From Litorivivens sp041624475 (GTDB taxonomy: Bacteria; Pseudomonadota; Gammaproteobacteria; Pseudomonadales; Spongiibacteraceae): a stretch of 64,000 nt of DNA. The notes beneath the pieces were generated by a model, which did not search any database, had not been told where the DNA came from, and was given only the letters and a program-made list of their open reading frames with translations. Every line of letters starts with the position of its first letter. The first letter of the stretch is position 1. Shown piece by piece: positions 44,647-52,307 of the stretch. The stretch is from positions 62,001-126,000 of the forward strand of contig NZ_JBFJUX010000004.1 of assembly GCF_041624475.1 (NCBI RefSeq), read 5' to 3'. Made by a program: the position numbers and the translations under genes.

Positions 44647-44697
44647 GACCATTTCGGGGAGGTCATTTCTTGACAGGAGGGGGGTCATTTAATGACA
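44647..44697. promoter_or_regulatory. Tandem GGTCATTT repeats between divergent ferredoxin-P450 and AraC genes
   Basis: GGTCATTTCTTGACA (44661-44675) and GGTCATTTAATGACA (44683-44697) are 22 bp apart, about two helical turns; a weaker GACCATTTC lies at 44647-44655. The second contains the palindrome TCATTTAATGA. AraC-type regulators bind direct repeats at this spacing, so these are good candidate sites for the adjacent regulator. Confidence 0.55.
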
Positions 44698-44725
44698 ATA
44701 TTCAATATTTTTAGTAGTGGCTCTG

Positions 44726-45796
44726 ATGACGCAACCTGCAGACGCTTGGCAACTCCTGAAAGCCGAAATTCCATCGAACTATTCACGCCTTATTGCCCGA
44801 GAATTGGACCTGACGGCCGGCCAATTACCGACGTTGCTGCGTGGTACCGGTATTGAGGTCCAGCAGTTCATGAACGAGGACAGCCTGCTCACGGTGGCCC
44901 AGCAGGTAAGGATTCTGCACAACGCGCTGGCGCTGGGCGGTCAGCCCGAATTCGGTTTGCGCCTGGGAAAACGTCTGACGCCGGCTACCCACGGTGCCAT
45001 GGGTTTTGCCGCTTCAAGCAGCCCGGACTTTTTCAGTGCGCTCCGCGCGATACACACCTTCTTGCCGACACAGCTCGGCGTGATCCAGTTGCATTTGAAG
45101 CAGATCGAAGATCACTTGGAATGCAGGCTGGTGGTCCAGGTTATGCTGGACGCCACTCTCGAGCGGTGTTTGTCGGAAACGCTGCTTATGGCGTTGCTTG
45201 CATTTGGTGAATTCATTGTCGGGCGTCCGTTACATGAGGCTGAAATCTGCTTTACTCACCCGGCACCCGAATACCATGCGATCTATTCCGAGTATATGCC
45301 CGGTCAGATCCATTTTGACTGCGATCAGTTAACGCTCCGATTACCAATAGCGCTGTGCCATGAACCCAACGCCTCTGCTAACCATGAAAACTACAGTCTG
45401 GCGCTGCAGCAGTGTGAAAATATGCTTGCACAACTTCAGAATGAGGAGTCAAGCTACCAGCTTCGACTCAAGAAGATGATGCTGTCCCGGCCACCTGGGA
45501 CCCTCAGTGAGGGAGAGGCCGCAGCCTCCCTATTCATGAGCAAACGCACCTTAGCTCGCAAGCTGAAACAGGAACACTGCAGCTTTCGAAAAATTCGCGA
45601 CGATATTATGTCCCAGCAGGCGGCAAGCTACGTGTGTGACGGCAAACTGTCGATCGAGGCCATTGCCGCGCTGATGAATTATCACGACAGCGCCAATTTC
45701 CGGCGCGCCTTCAAACGCTGGTTCGGCCATTCGCCCGAACAGTACAGGCAACGAGTCGGCTCCCCGGACGCTTTGCCGCGCGCCCCTTTGGAATGA
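44726..45796 (+). CDS. AraC-family transcriptional regulator (copy 2)
   Basis: A regulator of about 356 residues with an N-terminal arabinose-binding-2-type sensing domain and a C-terminal AraC DNA-binding domain (about residues 255-350: LSEGEAAASLFMSKRTLARKLKQ in outline, IEAIAALMNYHDSANFRRAFKRWFG near the end). The start is uncertain: ATG 44726 or GTG 44717, neither with a clear ribosome-binding site. It is divergent from the ferredoxin-P450 pair, with tandem repeats between. Its base composition is richer in GC than the alkB region, hinting at a separate origin. Confidence 0.88.
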   Translation: MTQPADAWQLLKAEIPSNYSRLIARELDLTAGQLPTLLRGTGIEVQQFMNEDSLLTVAQQVRILHNALALGGQPEFGLRLGKRLTPATHGAMGFAASSSPDFFSALRAIHTFLPTQLGVIQLHLKQIEDHLECRLVVQVMLDATLERCLSETLLMALLAFGEFIVGRPLHEAEICFTHPAPEYHAIYSEYMPGQIHFDCDQLTLRLPIALCHEPNASANHENYSLALQQCENMLAQLQNEESSYQLRLKKMMLSRPPGTLSEGEAAASLFMSKRTLARKLKQEHCSFRKIRDDIMSQQAASYVCDGKLSIEAIAALMNYHDSANFRRAFKRWFGHSPEQYRQRVGSPDALPRAPLE

Positions 45797-45919
45797 CTTG
45801 GTTAGCCTACCAAGCGAGTTGGCATGGGGTCTTTTGCACTCTGGAAAGGTAAGGAAGGAGCCGCGCTAAATTGCGATATCGGCAGGGCCGATTTTTAGTG
45901 TAGAGTCCGAATAATCTCA

Positions 45920-45990
45920 TCAGAAACGATAGCTCGCTTCCAGCCCCCAGGTTCGCGGAGGCCCCGGAAGAAGCTGTGGTTTTGTTGTAG
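45920..45990 (-). pseudogene. TonB-dependent receptor, last ~23 codons only
   Basis: On the minus strand the sequence encodes a typical receptor C-terminus ending LPGPPRTWGLEASYRF and a TGA (45920-45922), with a terminal Phe as the barrel sorting signal. Upstream of about 45990-46010 it is replaced by the start of the di-heme peroxidase frame on the other strand. The rest of the receptor is gone. Confidence 0.65.
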
Positions 45991-45994
45991 CGCG

Positions 45995-47071
45995 GGCAGC
46001 GCCACCTCCCTGAACACGCAGTGCCCGCCGTCCTTCGTCAAGGCCGACGATGGTTATTGCGATCTGGTCAGCCTTTACCAGCTCTACGAAAGTTTCGAGG
46101 GGCAGGGTGGCCTGCGCGCCGACCTACCACCCATGGAAGCGCGCTACCGACCCGAGCAGATTGATCTGGGCCGCTACCTGTTTTTCGACCCACGCCTGTC
46201 CGGCGATGGCACCCAGAGCTGCGCCAGTTGTCATCAACCTGACAAGGGCTTCAGCGACGGTTTGCCACGCAGCATCGGCGCCGGCCAGCGCGAACTGAAG
46301 CGCGGCGCGCCCAGCCTCTGGAATATCGGCTTTCAGCACTTGCTGATGTGGGATGGACGCAGCGAGTCGTTGCAGGCGCAGGCGCGATTGCCGCTGTTTT
46401 CCGAAGAGGAAATGAACACCACGCCTGAGCAACTGGAAGGGCGCATCAATGCCATTGCCGCCTACCGGCCACTGTTTGCGCAAGCCTTTTCAAGCGTGGG
46501 GGGCAGACCGATCACGACGGAGCATATCGCCCAGGCGCTGGCCGCTTTTCAGTCCAGTCTGGTATCGCTGAACAGCCGCTACGACCGTTATGTACACAGC
46601 AGTCAAAATGCGCTGAATGAACAGGAAATTCGCGGCCTTAAATTATTTCGCTCGTTTGACACCCGCTGCTCCCAGTGCCATACGCCACCGCTGTTCACCA
46701 ACCAGCAGCTTGCGGTGACCGGTACACCGGAACCGGAGGGCTTGCCCTTCGACCGTGGCGCAGGCCCGGTGTTTGATGAGCCAACCCTGTTGGGCGCCTT
46801 CAAGATTCCGTCCTTGCGCAATGTCGCGCAGTCAGCGCCTTATATGCATTCCGGAGTATTTGCGGACCTCAAGGCGGTGGTGGGCTTCTACGCCAAGGGG
46901 CGTGGCAACGCAGCGCCAGTGGGTGTTGATCTGAAGATACACTGGCATATAGTAAATCCCGCTTTGAATGAGCAGGATCAGCGGGACCTGGTGGCTTTTT
47001 TGAAAACCTTGAATGATGAGACAGCGATGCCTGTCGAGCCTGATCTATCTCAGGTGATGCTTTATCCCTGA
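45995..47071 (+). pseudogene. MbnH-like di-heme peroxidase, N-terminally truncated
   Basis: A di-heme cytochrome c peroxidase-family protein with two heme sites, SCASCHQPD and CSQCHTPP, plus GAPSLWNI and the YMHSGVFADLKAVV region. The head CPPSFVKADDGYCDLVSLYQLYE, given in part as CPPSFVKADDGYCDL, and the total layout resemble MbnH-type di-heme enzymes. Family homology extends upstream of ATG 46133, but the frame has no start codon back to the stop at 45896 and lacks a signal peptide, which a periplasmic di-heme protein needs. It is therefore probably a pseudogene made by the same deletion that removed the adjacent TonB receptor. The MbnP partner is absent. Confidence 0.75.
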
Positions 47072-47101
47072 AATCTTCGCGAGCGGGGGCTTTCTTACAA
47101 A

Positions 47102-47134
47102 CCCTCACCCTGTCCCTCTCCCAAAGGGAGAGGG
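47102..47134. repeat. REP-like palindromic element, copy B
   Basis: CCCTCACCC then TGT then CCCTCTCC-CAAAGG-GAGAGGG. In the opposite orientation it matches the element between ruvA and ruvB (8525-8558). Its stem CCCTCTCCC / GGGAGAGGG is perfect. It lies 30 bp after the peroxidase frame. Confidence 0.65.
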
Positions 47135-47261
47135 AGCCCTCTTTGGCAGCCGAAAAATTACGGGAAACCAGAAATCCTTAATTTGAAAGTTGCTCTTCTG
47201 TAATCTGCGCTACAATGCAGATATAGATCATTATCCGCCACATCAACCAAGGGGGTTATCG

Positions 47262-47468
47262 ATGGAAATGACATCTCGCGATTTCCTGCGACCTATGCTG
47301 TTTCTGGCGCTCTCCGGCGTGCTTGCTATCTGGAGCATATCCTTCATCGGTTACCACGCGCTTTCTGGAGAGCTCGCCAAGGTATTCGTCCCAACGCTTG
47401 GCGTCACGCTGTCTGCGCTTTGGATTCCGATTAGTGGGATACTAGTCTGCAACAAATTTTCCCATTGA
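47262..47468 (+). CDS. Small membrane protein
   Basis: A 68-residue protein with two likely membrane helices (PMLFLALSGVLAIWSISFIG and VFVPTLGVTLSALWIPISG). ATG 47262 has GGGGG 7 nt upstream; the open frame from 47190 is longer but lacks such a site. I do not recognise a family. It stands alone between the peroxidase remnant and the convergent integrase operon. Confidence 0.5.
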   Translation: MEMTSRDFLRPMLFLALSGVLAIWSISFIGYHALSGELAKVFVPTLGVTLSALWIPISGILVCNKFSH

Positions 47469-47570
47469 CTGCCCCCGGATTGGGCTTGGTCCCCTCAACG
47501 TAAATCCAGGCATCTCGATATGCGATGGTGACCGGCAGAAATGCATCCCTGTTGATCCGGCTCACCTACA

Positions 47571-47837
47571 CTATATTTCTTCTCTTCCCACCGGTGGATC
47601 TTTCAGCCAATCGTCATCCTCCTGCGACCGACTGAAATCCGGCGATACTCCGGGGCCTTCCTTAAAGAATGAATCCCAAACACCCTCGCCTGTTCGGTGC
47701 TTGATGATTTCACACCGCGGAATACCGTGCCGGGTGATCTCATACACATCGACCTCTCCACGATCGATACACCCTACTAACTTACGGAATTCCCGCCTGG
47801 CCCGCGACAACGGTAGTGAGATACGTTTTGTCGTCAC
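47571..47837 (-). CDS. Phd/YefM-like antitoxin-type small protein
   Basis: An 88-residue protein. Its N-terminal half, TTKRISLPLSRARREFRKLV then VYEITRHGIPRCEII, has the pattern of Phd/YefM prevent-host-death antitoxins, and the acidic C-terminal tail (SQEDDDWLKDPP) could be a toxin-binding region. The GTG at 47837 has AGGAGG 6 nt upstream, which decides the start. It follows a small unknown gene in the same operon; that neighbour might be its toxin, but it does not look like RelE or Doc. Confidence 0.5.
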   Translation of the reverse strand: MTTKRISLPLSRARREFRKLVGCIDRGEVDVYEITRHGIPRCEIIKHRTGEGVWDSFFKEGPGVSPDFSRSQEDDDWLKDPPVGREEI

Positions 47838-47856
47838 AATAGACCTCCTCTGGTAC

Positions 47857-48162
47857 CTACGCGGTTTCCTGTTTGTATTTGGCATACATATCCAGTGACA
47901 TAGCCTCGGCTAATTGCTCATCGGCCATATCAATCCCGAAAACCCTATCCGCCATTGCGGGAAACAACACCTCGGTGGGCTTGGCACCAATGAGTGTGGC
48001 TTTTTCACTCGTCAGCCTGACCAGAATCTCATTGGTTTGCGGGTTGCCGTAAACTGACCAGCATACCTGCGGGTCCTCTTTATCCTTAACGTCTTCCATG
48101 TAGGGAATTAGTTGCTGCGCGGCTTTAAGTGTCTCGAATTCATCGCTTGTCAGATAGCGCAT
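47857..48162 (-). CDS. Hypothetical small protein
   Basis: A 101-residue protein starting MRYLTSDEFETLKAAQ. It has AAGGAG 7 nt upstream of its ATG and overlaps the end of the HD-domain gene by 23 nt. I do not recognise a family. The sequence is soluble, with alternating strand and helix character. It sits between an HD-domain protein and a Phd-like gene in the integrase operon. Confidence 0.6.
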   Translation of the reverse strand: MRYLTSDEFETLKAAQQLIPYMEDVKDKEDPQVCWSVYGNPQTNEILVRLTSEKATLIGAKPTEVLFPAMADRVFGIDMADEQLAEAMSLDMYAKYKQETA

Positions 48163-49063
48163 GGTAAGGCTCCTTCAGTGTGTCGACGTGAATGGGTTTG
48201 CGGCTAGCGCTGCGTCGGTCCAGCCGGGATAGCCAGTCGTGGAGGTAGTGGCGTTTCTTGGGGTGATACCGCGCTGGCTTGAACATCGCCCGAATGAAGT
48301 GGGCAAGCTTGGGCGCATTGCGGTCCAGGGCGGCCAGCGGAGAGGCCAGTAGCTCAAGCCCTGCTGGCTCATGGGGCTGCCACTCCCCGCGTCCGGTGTA
48401 GGCGCCAGAGGCATGGGTGACGGTTTTGCCAATGTCGTGGACAACAATCAGCGCCCGCATCAGATCCTGCAGTATCGGCTCAAGAGTCGGCGGCTGGTGC
48501 TGCTGGAAGTCAATCAGCATGTCCACCGTGTGCTCAAGCAATCCGCCAGGGAAGGCATGATGGTGTCGACAGGAGGCCGGTACCGTTAACAGCCCGAGCG
48601 CGGTATTGGTATTGAGCAACACGTCGACCAGGAAGCGTCGGATCGCCCGGTGACTGACGGCGTTAAGGGACTGCAGCAGCAGGGTTAGTGCGGGGACTTG
48701 AGTGGGCACCACCCACGTTTGCGGGAGCAAGGCCTCAAAGCAGATTTCGTCTGGGTCCAGCAATCGGATCCGCTGAATCGCCAGCCTGGGTGTGCCGGGC
48801 TCGCGCCGCTGCGCCTCTTGTTCTGGCAAGGCCTTCACAGCCACCACATCACCGTAAGTAAGTGGATACTGCGGGTTCCCGCACTGATCAGGGCGCAACT
48901 GTGTTTCCAGCTGGTAGTGGCTATTGGCCAGCGCCAATACTGTGGCAGCCAGCCCGCTTTGGGTCCTGCCAGCACCCATAAACACGATCCGCAGTTGCTC
49001 GCGAATCAGTCCGTCAGGCTGCAACGGCGGCCAGACCTCGCCTGTCCCATTCTCCTTGATCAT
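48140..49063 (-). CDS. HD-domain protein, TraI_2/MobH-like
   Basis: A 307-residue protein with an HD-hydrolase core: SCRHHHAFPGGLLEHTVDM, then VVHDIGKTVTH. The HHxxxGGLxxHT...HDIGK pattern resembles the TraI_2 domain of MobH-type relaxases, but the protein is much shorter than a relaxase and lacks a long C-terminal domain. It may be a phosphohydrolase or a stand-alone mobility accessory. The ATG at 49063 has GGAGGAGG upstream, preferred over GTG 49069. The gene lies in the integrase operon. Confidence 0.65.
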   Translation of the reverse strand: MIKENGTGEVWPPLQPDGLIREQLRIVFMGAGRTQSGLAATVLALANSHYQLETQLRPDQCGNPQYPLTYGDVVAVKALPEQEAQRREPGTPRLAIQRIRLLDPDEICFEALLPQTWVVPTQVPALTLLLQSLNAVSHRAIRRFLVDVLLNTNTALGLLTVPASCRHHHAFPGGLLEHTVDMLIDFQQHQPPTLEPILQDLMRALIVVHDIGKTVTHASGAYTGRGEWQPHEPAGLELLASPLAALDRNAPKLAHFIRAMFKPARYHPKKRHYLHDWLSRLDRRSASRKPIHVDTLKEPYHALSDKR

Positions 49064-49065
49064 CG

Positions 49066-49605
49066 TCACACCTCCTCCAGCGCAAGCAGCGCTCGCTGCA
49101 GACGCTGCGCCAGCGATAGTGTGAGTTCAGATGGGTAGAAGGCGTAGCGGTCATCTTGAGCACGCACCCAATGGTAGAGGGCGCTCTCACCGCAAGCTGG
49201 CTTACCAAGTACCAGTCCCGCCGCTGCCTCCAATTTGTCGCGGTAGAGTGGCCCCGCCACCAGATACGCAATAGTTTCCGCCAGTCTCTGGCACTCAATA
49301 TCGGTCAGGGGGATTCGCGGCAAACAATCGACGTTCTCCATCTGCGGTGCCCTGCACTGATGGAGTAGGGCCCATTGGTCTTCCAGGTAATCGTCGAAGA
49401 GCTCACGCAACCAACCCACGGCATTTGGTGCCAGCGAGGTGTCCTCCTCGGTTCGAGCCACTATCCAGGCACAAGTAGCCGCCAAGTTATCAGCTTCCCG
49501 GCCAGTCCCCACCAGAGCCACCAGTTCACGCCCATGAATGTCGTGGCGACCGGCCAGTAGTCGGTGGGCGATATAATCCACGATTTGATGTTCTAGTGAT
49601 TTCAT
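49066..49605 (-). CDS. Hypothetical protein of the integrase operon
   Basis: A 179-residue soluble, helical protein of unknown function (KSLEHQIVDYIAHRLLAGRHD at the start). Its ATG overlaps the integrase stop (ATGA), so it is translated from the integrase message. Its stop region abuts the HD-domain gene. It may be an island maintenance or mobility factor, but nothing in the sequence proves that. Confidence 0.7.
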   Translation of the reverse strand: MKSLEHQIVDYIAHRLLAGRHDIHGRELVALVGTGREADNLAATCAWIVARTEEDTSLAPNAVGWLRELFDDYLEDQWALLHQCRAPQMENVDCLPRIPLTDIECQRLAETIAYLVAGPLYRDKLEAAAGLVLGKPACGESALYHWVRAQDDRYAFYPSELTLSLAQRLQRALLALEEV

Positions 49606-50843
49606 TCGGCCCCCTTTTCACGTGCGGTGTCGACTCCGTTTAGTGTCAGACGGCTTGCCAATACTCGCTCGATCGCTGAACCGTCTTGCCGGGTCAGGTT
49701 GGGCACATAACGTGAATACACATTGAAGAGCATCTGGGTGCTCGAATGGCCCATCTGACGCGCTATCCACTCGGGTGCCTCTCCGGAAGCAAGCCATAAG
49801 GTGGCGGCGGTATGTCGGGTTTGGTAGAGCCGGCGGTAGGGTAGTTCCAGCCGGAGAAGAGTTGGTCGCCAGACACGCTTGCCTACAATCGATATATCGA
49901 GGGGCTTACCTGTTCGGGTACAAAACACATATTCACCCAGATGAGCTGTCGCCTTGTATTGCTTTTGCAGTGCTTGGTAGACCGGTTCCGACATTTTGAT
50001 CTCACGCTGAGATCCGTCGTTTTTCGTGTACTCGACCCGGCCCAGTGAGTACGTTTCTCGGACTAGAATTTCGCGCCGGTCAAAATCCACACAACGCCAT
50101 TTAAGGCCGTGTACTTCGCCGCTGCGCATTCCAGTGAAGAAGCGAACCGTAAAATAGGGTTGGTAGTCGGCGCGGACAGCCTTAAGAAATCGCTCAACTT
50201 CGTCCAGGTTTAGCGGTTGAATGTCTTTCTTACGCACGCTCAGACGTTTGAGTCCCTCTCCGGGGTTTGAGAAATTGAAGCGAAGGGAGGCTTCCTTCAG
50301 GATGGCAACCAATGTCCCCATGATTTCATTGATGGTCTTCGGGGAGCGCTCGCGAATCCGGTCGCCGCTCTCGATCTCCGCTAAAGTCGACCGAAAGGAC
50401 ATCAGCTCGGCACGCGTAATCTCGTGAACGCGCCGGTGACCGAAGCGCGGCAATAGATGTTTGCGCATGTGGCAGCGATGCATCTTTTGGGTGTTTACTC
50501 GCCAAGCGATCTTGTTTTCCGAAAACCAGGTTTCGGCAAAGTCAGCGAAAGGGGGCGTGTCGATTTCGACTGCGGGTGCCGGCAGTTCCACTTCAGCTCT
50601 TTGAGAAGCCTGCTGTCGCTGCTTTTTGGTGAATTGCTCTGATCGACGACTACCGGGGAAGAAGGTTGCGTAATCGAAGGTGCCATCGACGATCGCCCGT
50701 TCGATTTTCTCCAGCACCTTTTCCATATTGCGACGATTGCGAGGAGTATCCTTGAGTGTGGTTTGCTCGCGGCAGCGAACTCCCATATACCGGAAATCAA
50801 AATACAGGCACTCGGTTTCTTTTCGTACGTTCACTCTAGACAT
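49602..50843 (-). CDS. Tyrosine integrase of the tRNA-Lys island
   Basis: A 413-residue tyrosine recombinase. The N-terminal segment (VNVRKETECLYFDFRYMGVR region) is a DUF3596/Min27-type arm-binding domain, followed by a SAM-like core-binding domain (about residues 120-200). The catalytic domain has Arg in TGMRSGEVHGLKW, RHTAAT, MGHSS and the nucleophile Tyr in VYSRYVPN. The first His of HxxR is Tyr (YQTR), which is common in this group. ATG 50843 has GGGAG about 9 nt upstream; earlier starts run into the excisionase-like gene. It lies 550 bp from the 3' end of the intact tRNA-Lys and is the likely catalyst of island integration. Confidence 0.92.
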   Translation of the reverse strand: MSRVNVRKETECLYFDFRYMGVRCREQTTLKDTPRNRRNMEKVLEKIERAIVDGTFDYATFFPGSRRSEQFTKKQRQQASQRAEVELPAPAVEIDTPPFADFAETWFSENKIAWRVNTQKMHRCHMRKHLLPRFGHRRVHEITRAELMSFRSTLAEIESGDRIRERSPKTINEIMGTLVAILKEASLRFNFSNPGEGLKRLSVRKKDIQPLNLDEVERFLKAVRADYQPYFTVRFFTGMRSGEVHGLKWRCVDFDRREILVRETYSLGRVEYTKNDGSQREIKMSEPVYQALQKQYKATAHLGEYVFCTRTGKPLDISIVGKRVWRPTLLRLELPYRRLYQTRHTAATLWLASGEAPEWIARQMGHSSTQMLFNVYSRYVPNLTRQDGSAIERVLASRLTLNGVDTAREKGAE

Positions 50844-51069
50844 GGCAAGCATCTCCCGAAGCCATAGGGATGGCAACGCGATCGTCAACTTCCCCCACCA
50901 TATCTCGCTCGATATTTTCCCAGAGATATAGAATCTTCCGCCCGCCAAAAGGCCGAATATAGTGAATGCCTTCAAGCAAAACAGAGTCTTTGAGACTGGA
51001 CCGAATCGTTGATGGCTCGTAGTGAATTCGCTCTGCAAGCGCCTCTGTAGTCAGGTATGTATAACTCAT
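50836..51069 (-). CDS. AlpA/excisionase-like DNA-binding protein
   Basis: A 77-residue protein with a MerR/AlpA-like winged helix: YLTTEALAERIHYEPSTIRS then IRPFGGRKILYLWENIERDM, the layout of small excisionases and integrase regulators. Its stop overlaps the integrase start by 8 nt. It probably bends attachment-site DNA during excision or activates the integrase operon. Confidence 0.75.
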   Translation of the reverse strand: MSYTYLTTEALAERIHYEPSTIRSSLKDSVLLEGIHYIRPFGGRKILYLWENIERDMVGEVDDRVAIPMASGDACHV

Positions 51070-51156
51070 GTATATTCCCCTTCATATGAAGTTCTTTGGT
51101 TTCATGTGTAGCCATTTCGCTACACTTAAAGTCAAGAATACACATCAAAAATCAAA

Positions 51157-51423
51157 ATGCAACTTCTTTTGAAGCCTAGTGACTACAAATATAGCGATAT
51201 GATTAGAATAAAGTTTAAAGAAGTACTTGCTGAAAAGGAGTTTCAGGAGAAGCGTTCGATCACTCTGGGGGAGGTCGCCGAAGCGACAGGAATCCACCGA
51301 GTGACACTCTCAAAAATTGCCAACGACCACAGCTACAAACCGGGCCTTGACCTCATTGATCGCCTATTAGGTTACTTTAAGTGCGATTTAAATGACCTGT
51401 TGGTATACATTCCGGAAGAGTGA
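51157..51423 (+). CDS. Xre-family transcriptional regulator
   Basis: An 88-residue Cro/C1-type helix-turn-helix protein: ITLGEVAEATGIHRVTLSKIAND followed by LLGYFKCDLNDLLVYIPEE (shortened here). It is divergent from the excisionase-integrase operon and probably controls it, as in many prophages and islands. The start could be ATG 51157 or 51199 (MIRIKFKEVL); neither has a good ribosome-binding site, and the shorter form begins like other family members. Confidence 0.85.
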   Translation: MQLLLKPSDYKYSDMIRIKFKEVLAEKEFQEKRSITLGEVAEATGIHRVTLSKIANDHSYKPGLDLIDRLLGYFKCDLNDLLVYIPEE

Positions 51424-51547
51424 CCAGTCAAAACCAACCGGTCAAAATTGATTGTTATTTGTTCAACTCTGAGGTTTGAATTTTGGCTGGTGGTCACAAT
51501 CTGGGCACAGATTGGTCACAATATGGTCACAGGTGAATTCGGCAGAC

Positions 51548-51577
51548 GAAAAAAAAGAGCTGCATTTCTGCAACTCT
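51548..51577 (-). terminator. Terminator downstream of tRNA-Lys, from the island
   Basis: Read on the minus strand: stem AGAGTTGCA / TGCAGCTCT with one mismatch and a 4-nt loop, then eight T residues. It lies 21 bp beyond the tRNA 3' end and replaces the original terminator now stranded at 17155-17186. Confidence 0.75.
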
Positions 51578-51597
51578 TTATTTTTACTGCTTTAAAG

Positions 51598-51643
51598 ATG
51601 GTGGGTCGTGCTGGATTCGAACCAGCGACCAATTGGTTAAAAG
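51598..51643 (-). repeat. Right attachment site inside intact tRNA-Lys
   Basis: These 46 nt cover the tRNA-Lys CCA end through the anticodon loop. They match the left copy at 17191-17233 except for GAC at 51627-51629. The island lies on the 3' side of the tRNA. Confidence 0.88.
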
Positions 51644-51674
51644 CCAACTGCTCTACCAACTGAGCTAACGACCC
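51599..51674 (-). tRNA. tRNA-Lys (anticodon UUU)
   Basis: 76 nt including the encoded CCA. On the minus strand it starts GGGTCGTTAGCTCAG and ends CACGACCCACCA; the 7-bp acceptor stem GGGTCGT / ACGACCC is intact. The anticodon loop is CTTTTAA with UUU, and the T-loop is GGTTCGAATCC. It is intact although it hosts the island's attachment site. Confidence 0.97.
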
Positions 51675-51871
51675 TTAAAGAAGGCGCATATGGTAATGAT
51701 TTCCATGAAAATGACAACCTTTTTTTGCGGGGAATTGCGTCGGCTTTTCGCGGTCAAAAAACAACCAGCTCCCGCAGGTCGTGTTTCAGTGATTACGAGC
51801 GTTTTTTGGCCAAAACCTGTAAAATGCGGCGCCTACTGAGCTCGAATGAACCGAATTAACAGGTGGTAGCA

Positions 51872-52207
51872 ATGGATATTATTGAAACGATCAAAAAGCA
51901 GATCGAAGACAACCCGATTATTCTCTATATGAAGGGCTCTCCTAACCAGCCCCAATGTGGCTTTTCGGCCCGCACCTCCCAGGCGGTGATGGCCTGCGGT
52001 GAACGTTTTGCCTTTGTCGACGTATTGTCCAACCCGGATGTACGCGCCAATCTGCCTAAGGTCGGCAACTGGCCTACCTTCCCACAGCTGTGGGTGGACG
52101 GTGAGCTGGTCGGCGGCTGCGACATCGTGTGTGAGATGCATGAAAACGGTGAGCTGCAAACCCTGCTGAAGGAAGTGGCGGCCAAGCACCCGGCACCGGA
52201 GCAGTAA
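51872..52207 (+). CDS. grxD: Monothiol glutaredoxin Grx4/GrxD
   Basis: A 111-residue monothiol glutaredoxin. The active site is KGSPNQPQCGFS (CGFS, one cysteine), with TFPQLWVDGELVGGCDI for glutathione binding. Such proteins bind a shared [2Fe-2S] cluster and act in iron-sulfur cluster trafficking with BolA. ATG 51872 has AGGTGG upstream; an ATG three codons earlier is less likely. It is followed by a strong terminator. Confidence 0.95.
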   Translation: MDIIETIKKQIEDNPIILYMKGSPNQPQCGFSARTSQAVMACGERFAFVDVLSNPDVRANLPKVGNWPTFPQLWVDGELVGGCDIVCEMHENGELQTLLKEVAAKHPAPEQ

Positions 52208-52239
52208 ATCCCAGGCACTTTTGCCGCAGAACCTGAAAG

Positions 52240-52269
52240 CCGCTCAATTCGCGTTGGGCGGTTTTTTTT
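52240..52269 (+). terminator. Rho-independent terminator of grxD
   Basis: Stem CCGCTCAA / TTGGGCGG with one G-U pair and loop TTCGCG, followed by eight T residues. Confidence 0.88.
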
Positions 52270-52307
52270 GTTCGGGATAAGTCCGGCAGCATTATTGCCG
52301 GATCAGG

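Larger units (their letters stand above)
17191..51643. mobile_element. Genomic island integrated in tRNA-Lys(UUU)
   Basis: The boundaries are set by a repeat of the tRNA-Lys 3' half: 17191-17233 on the left and 51598-51643 on the right, inside an intact tRNA. The first 29 nt are identical, and after a 3-nt gap in the left copy a further 14 nt match. A tyrosine integrase, an excisionase-like gene and a divergent Xre regulator lie next to the intact tRNA, the usual layout for tRNA-targeting islands. Core genes with standard gammaproteobacterial order flank both sides. The content is accessory: a giant recombinase protein, IS remnants, a P450/AlkB hydrocarbon cluster and a truncated di-heme peroxidase. 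No conjugation genes are seen apart from a possible TraI_2-like HD protein, so it would depend on helpers for transfer. Confidence 0.88.

Noticed and set aside
48140..49063. Full MobH relaxase
   Set aside because: The HD motifs are suggestive, but the protein is about 307 residues, too short for MobH, and no coupling protein or type IV secretion gene is nearby.
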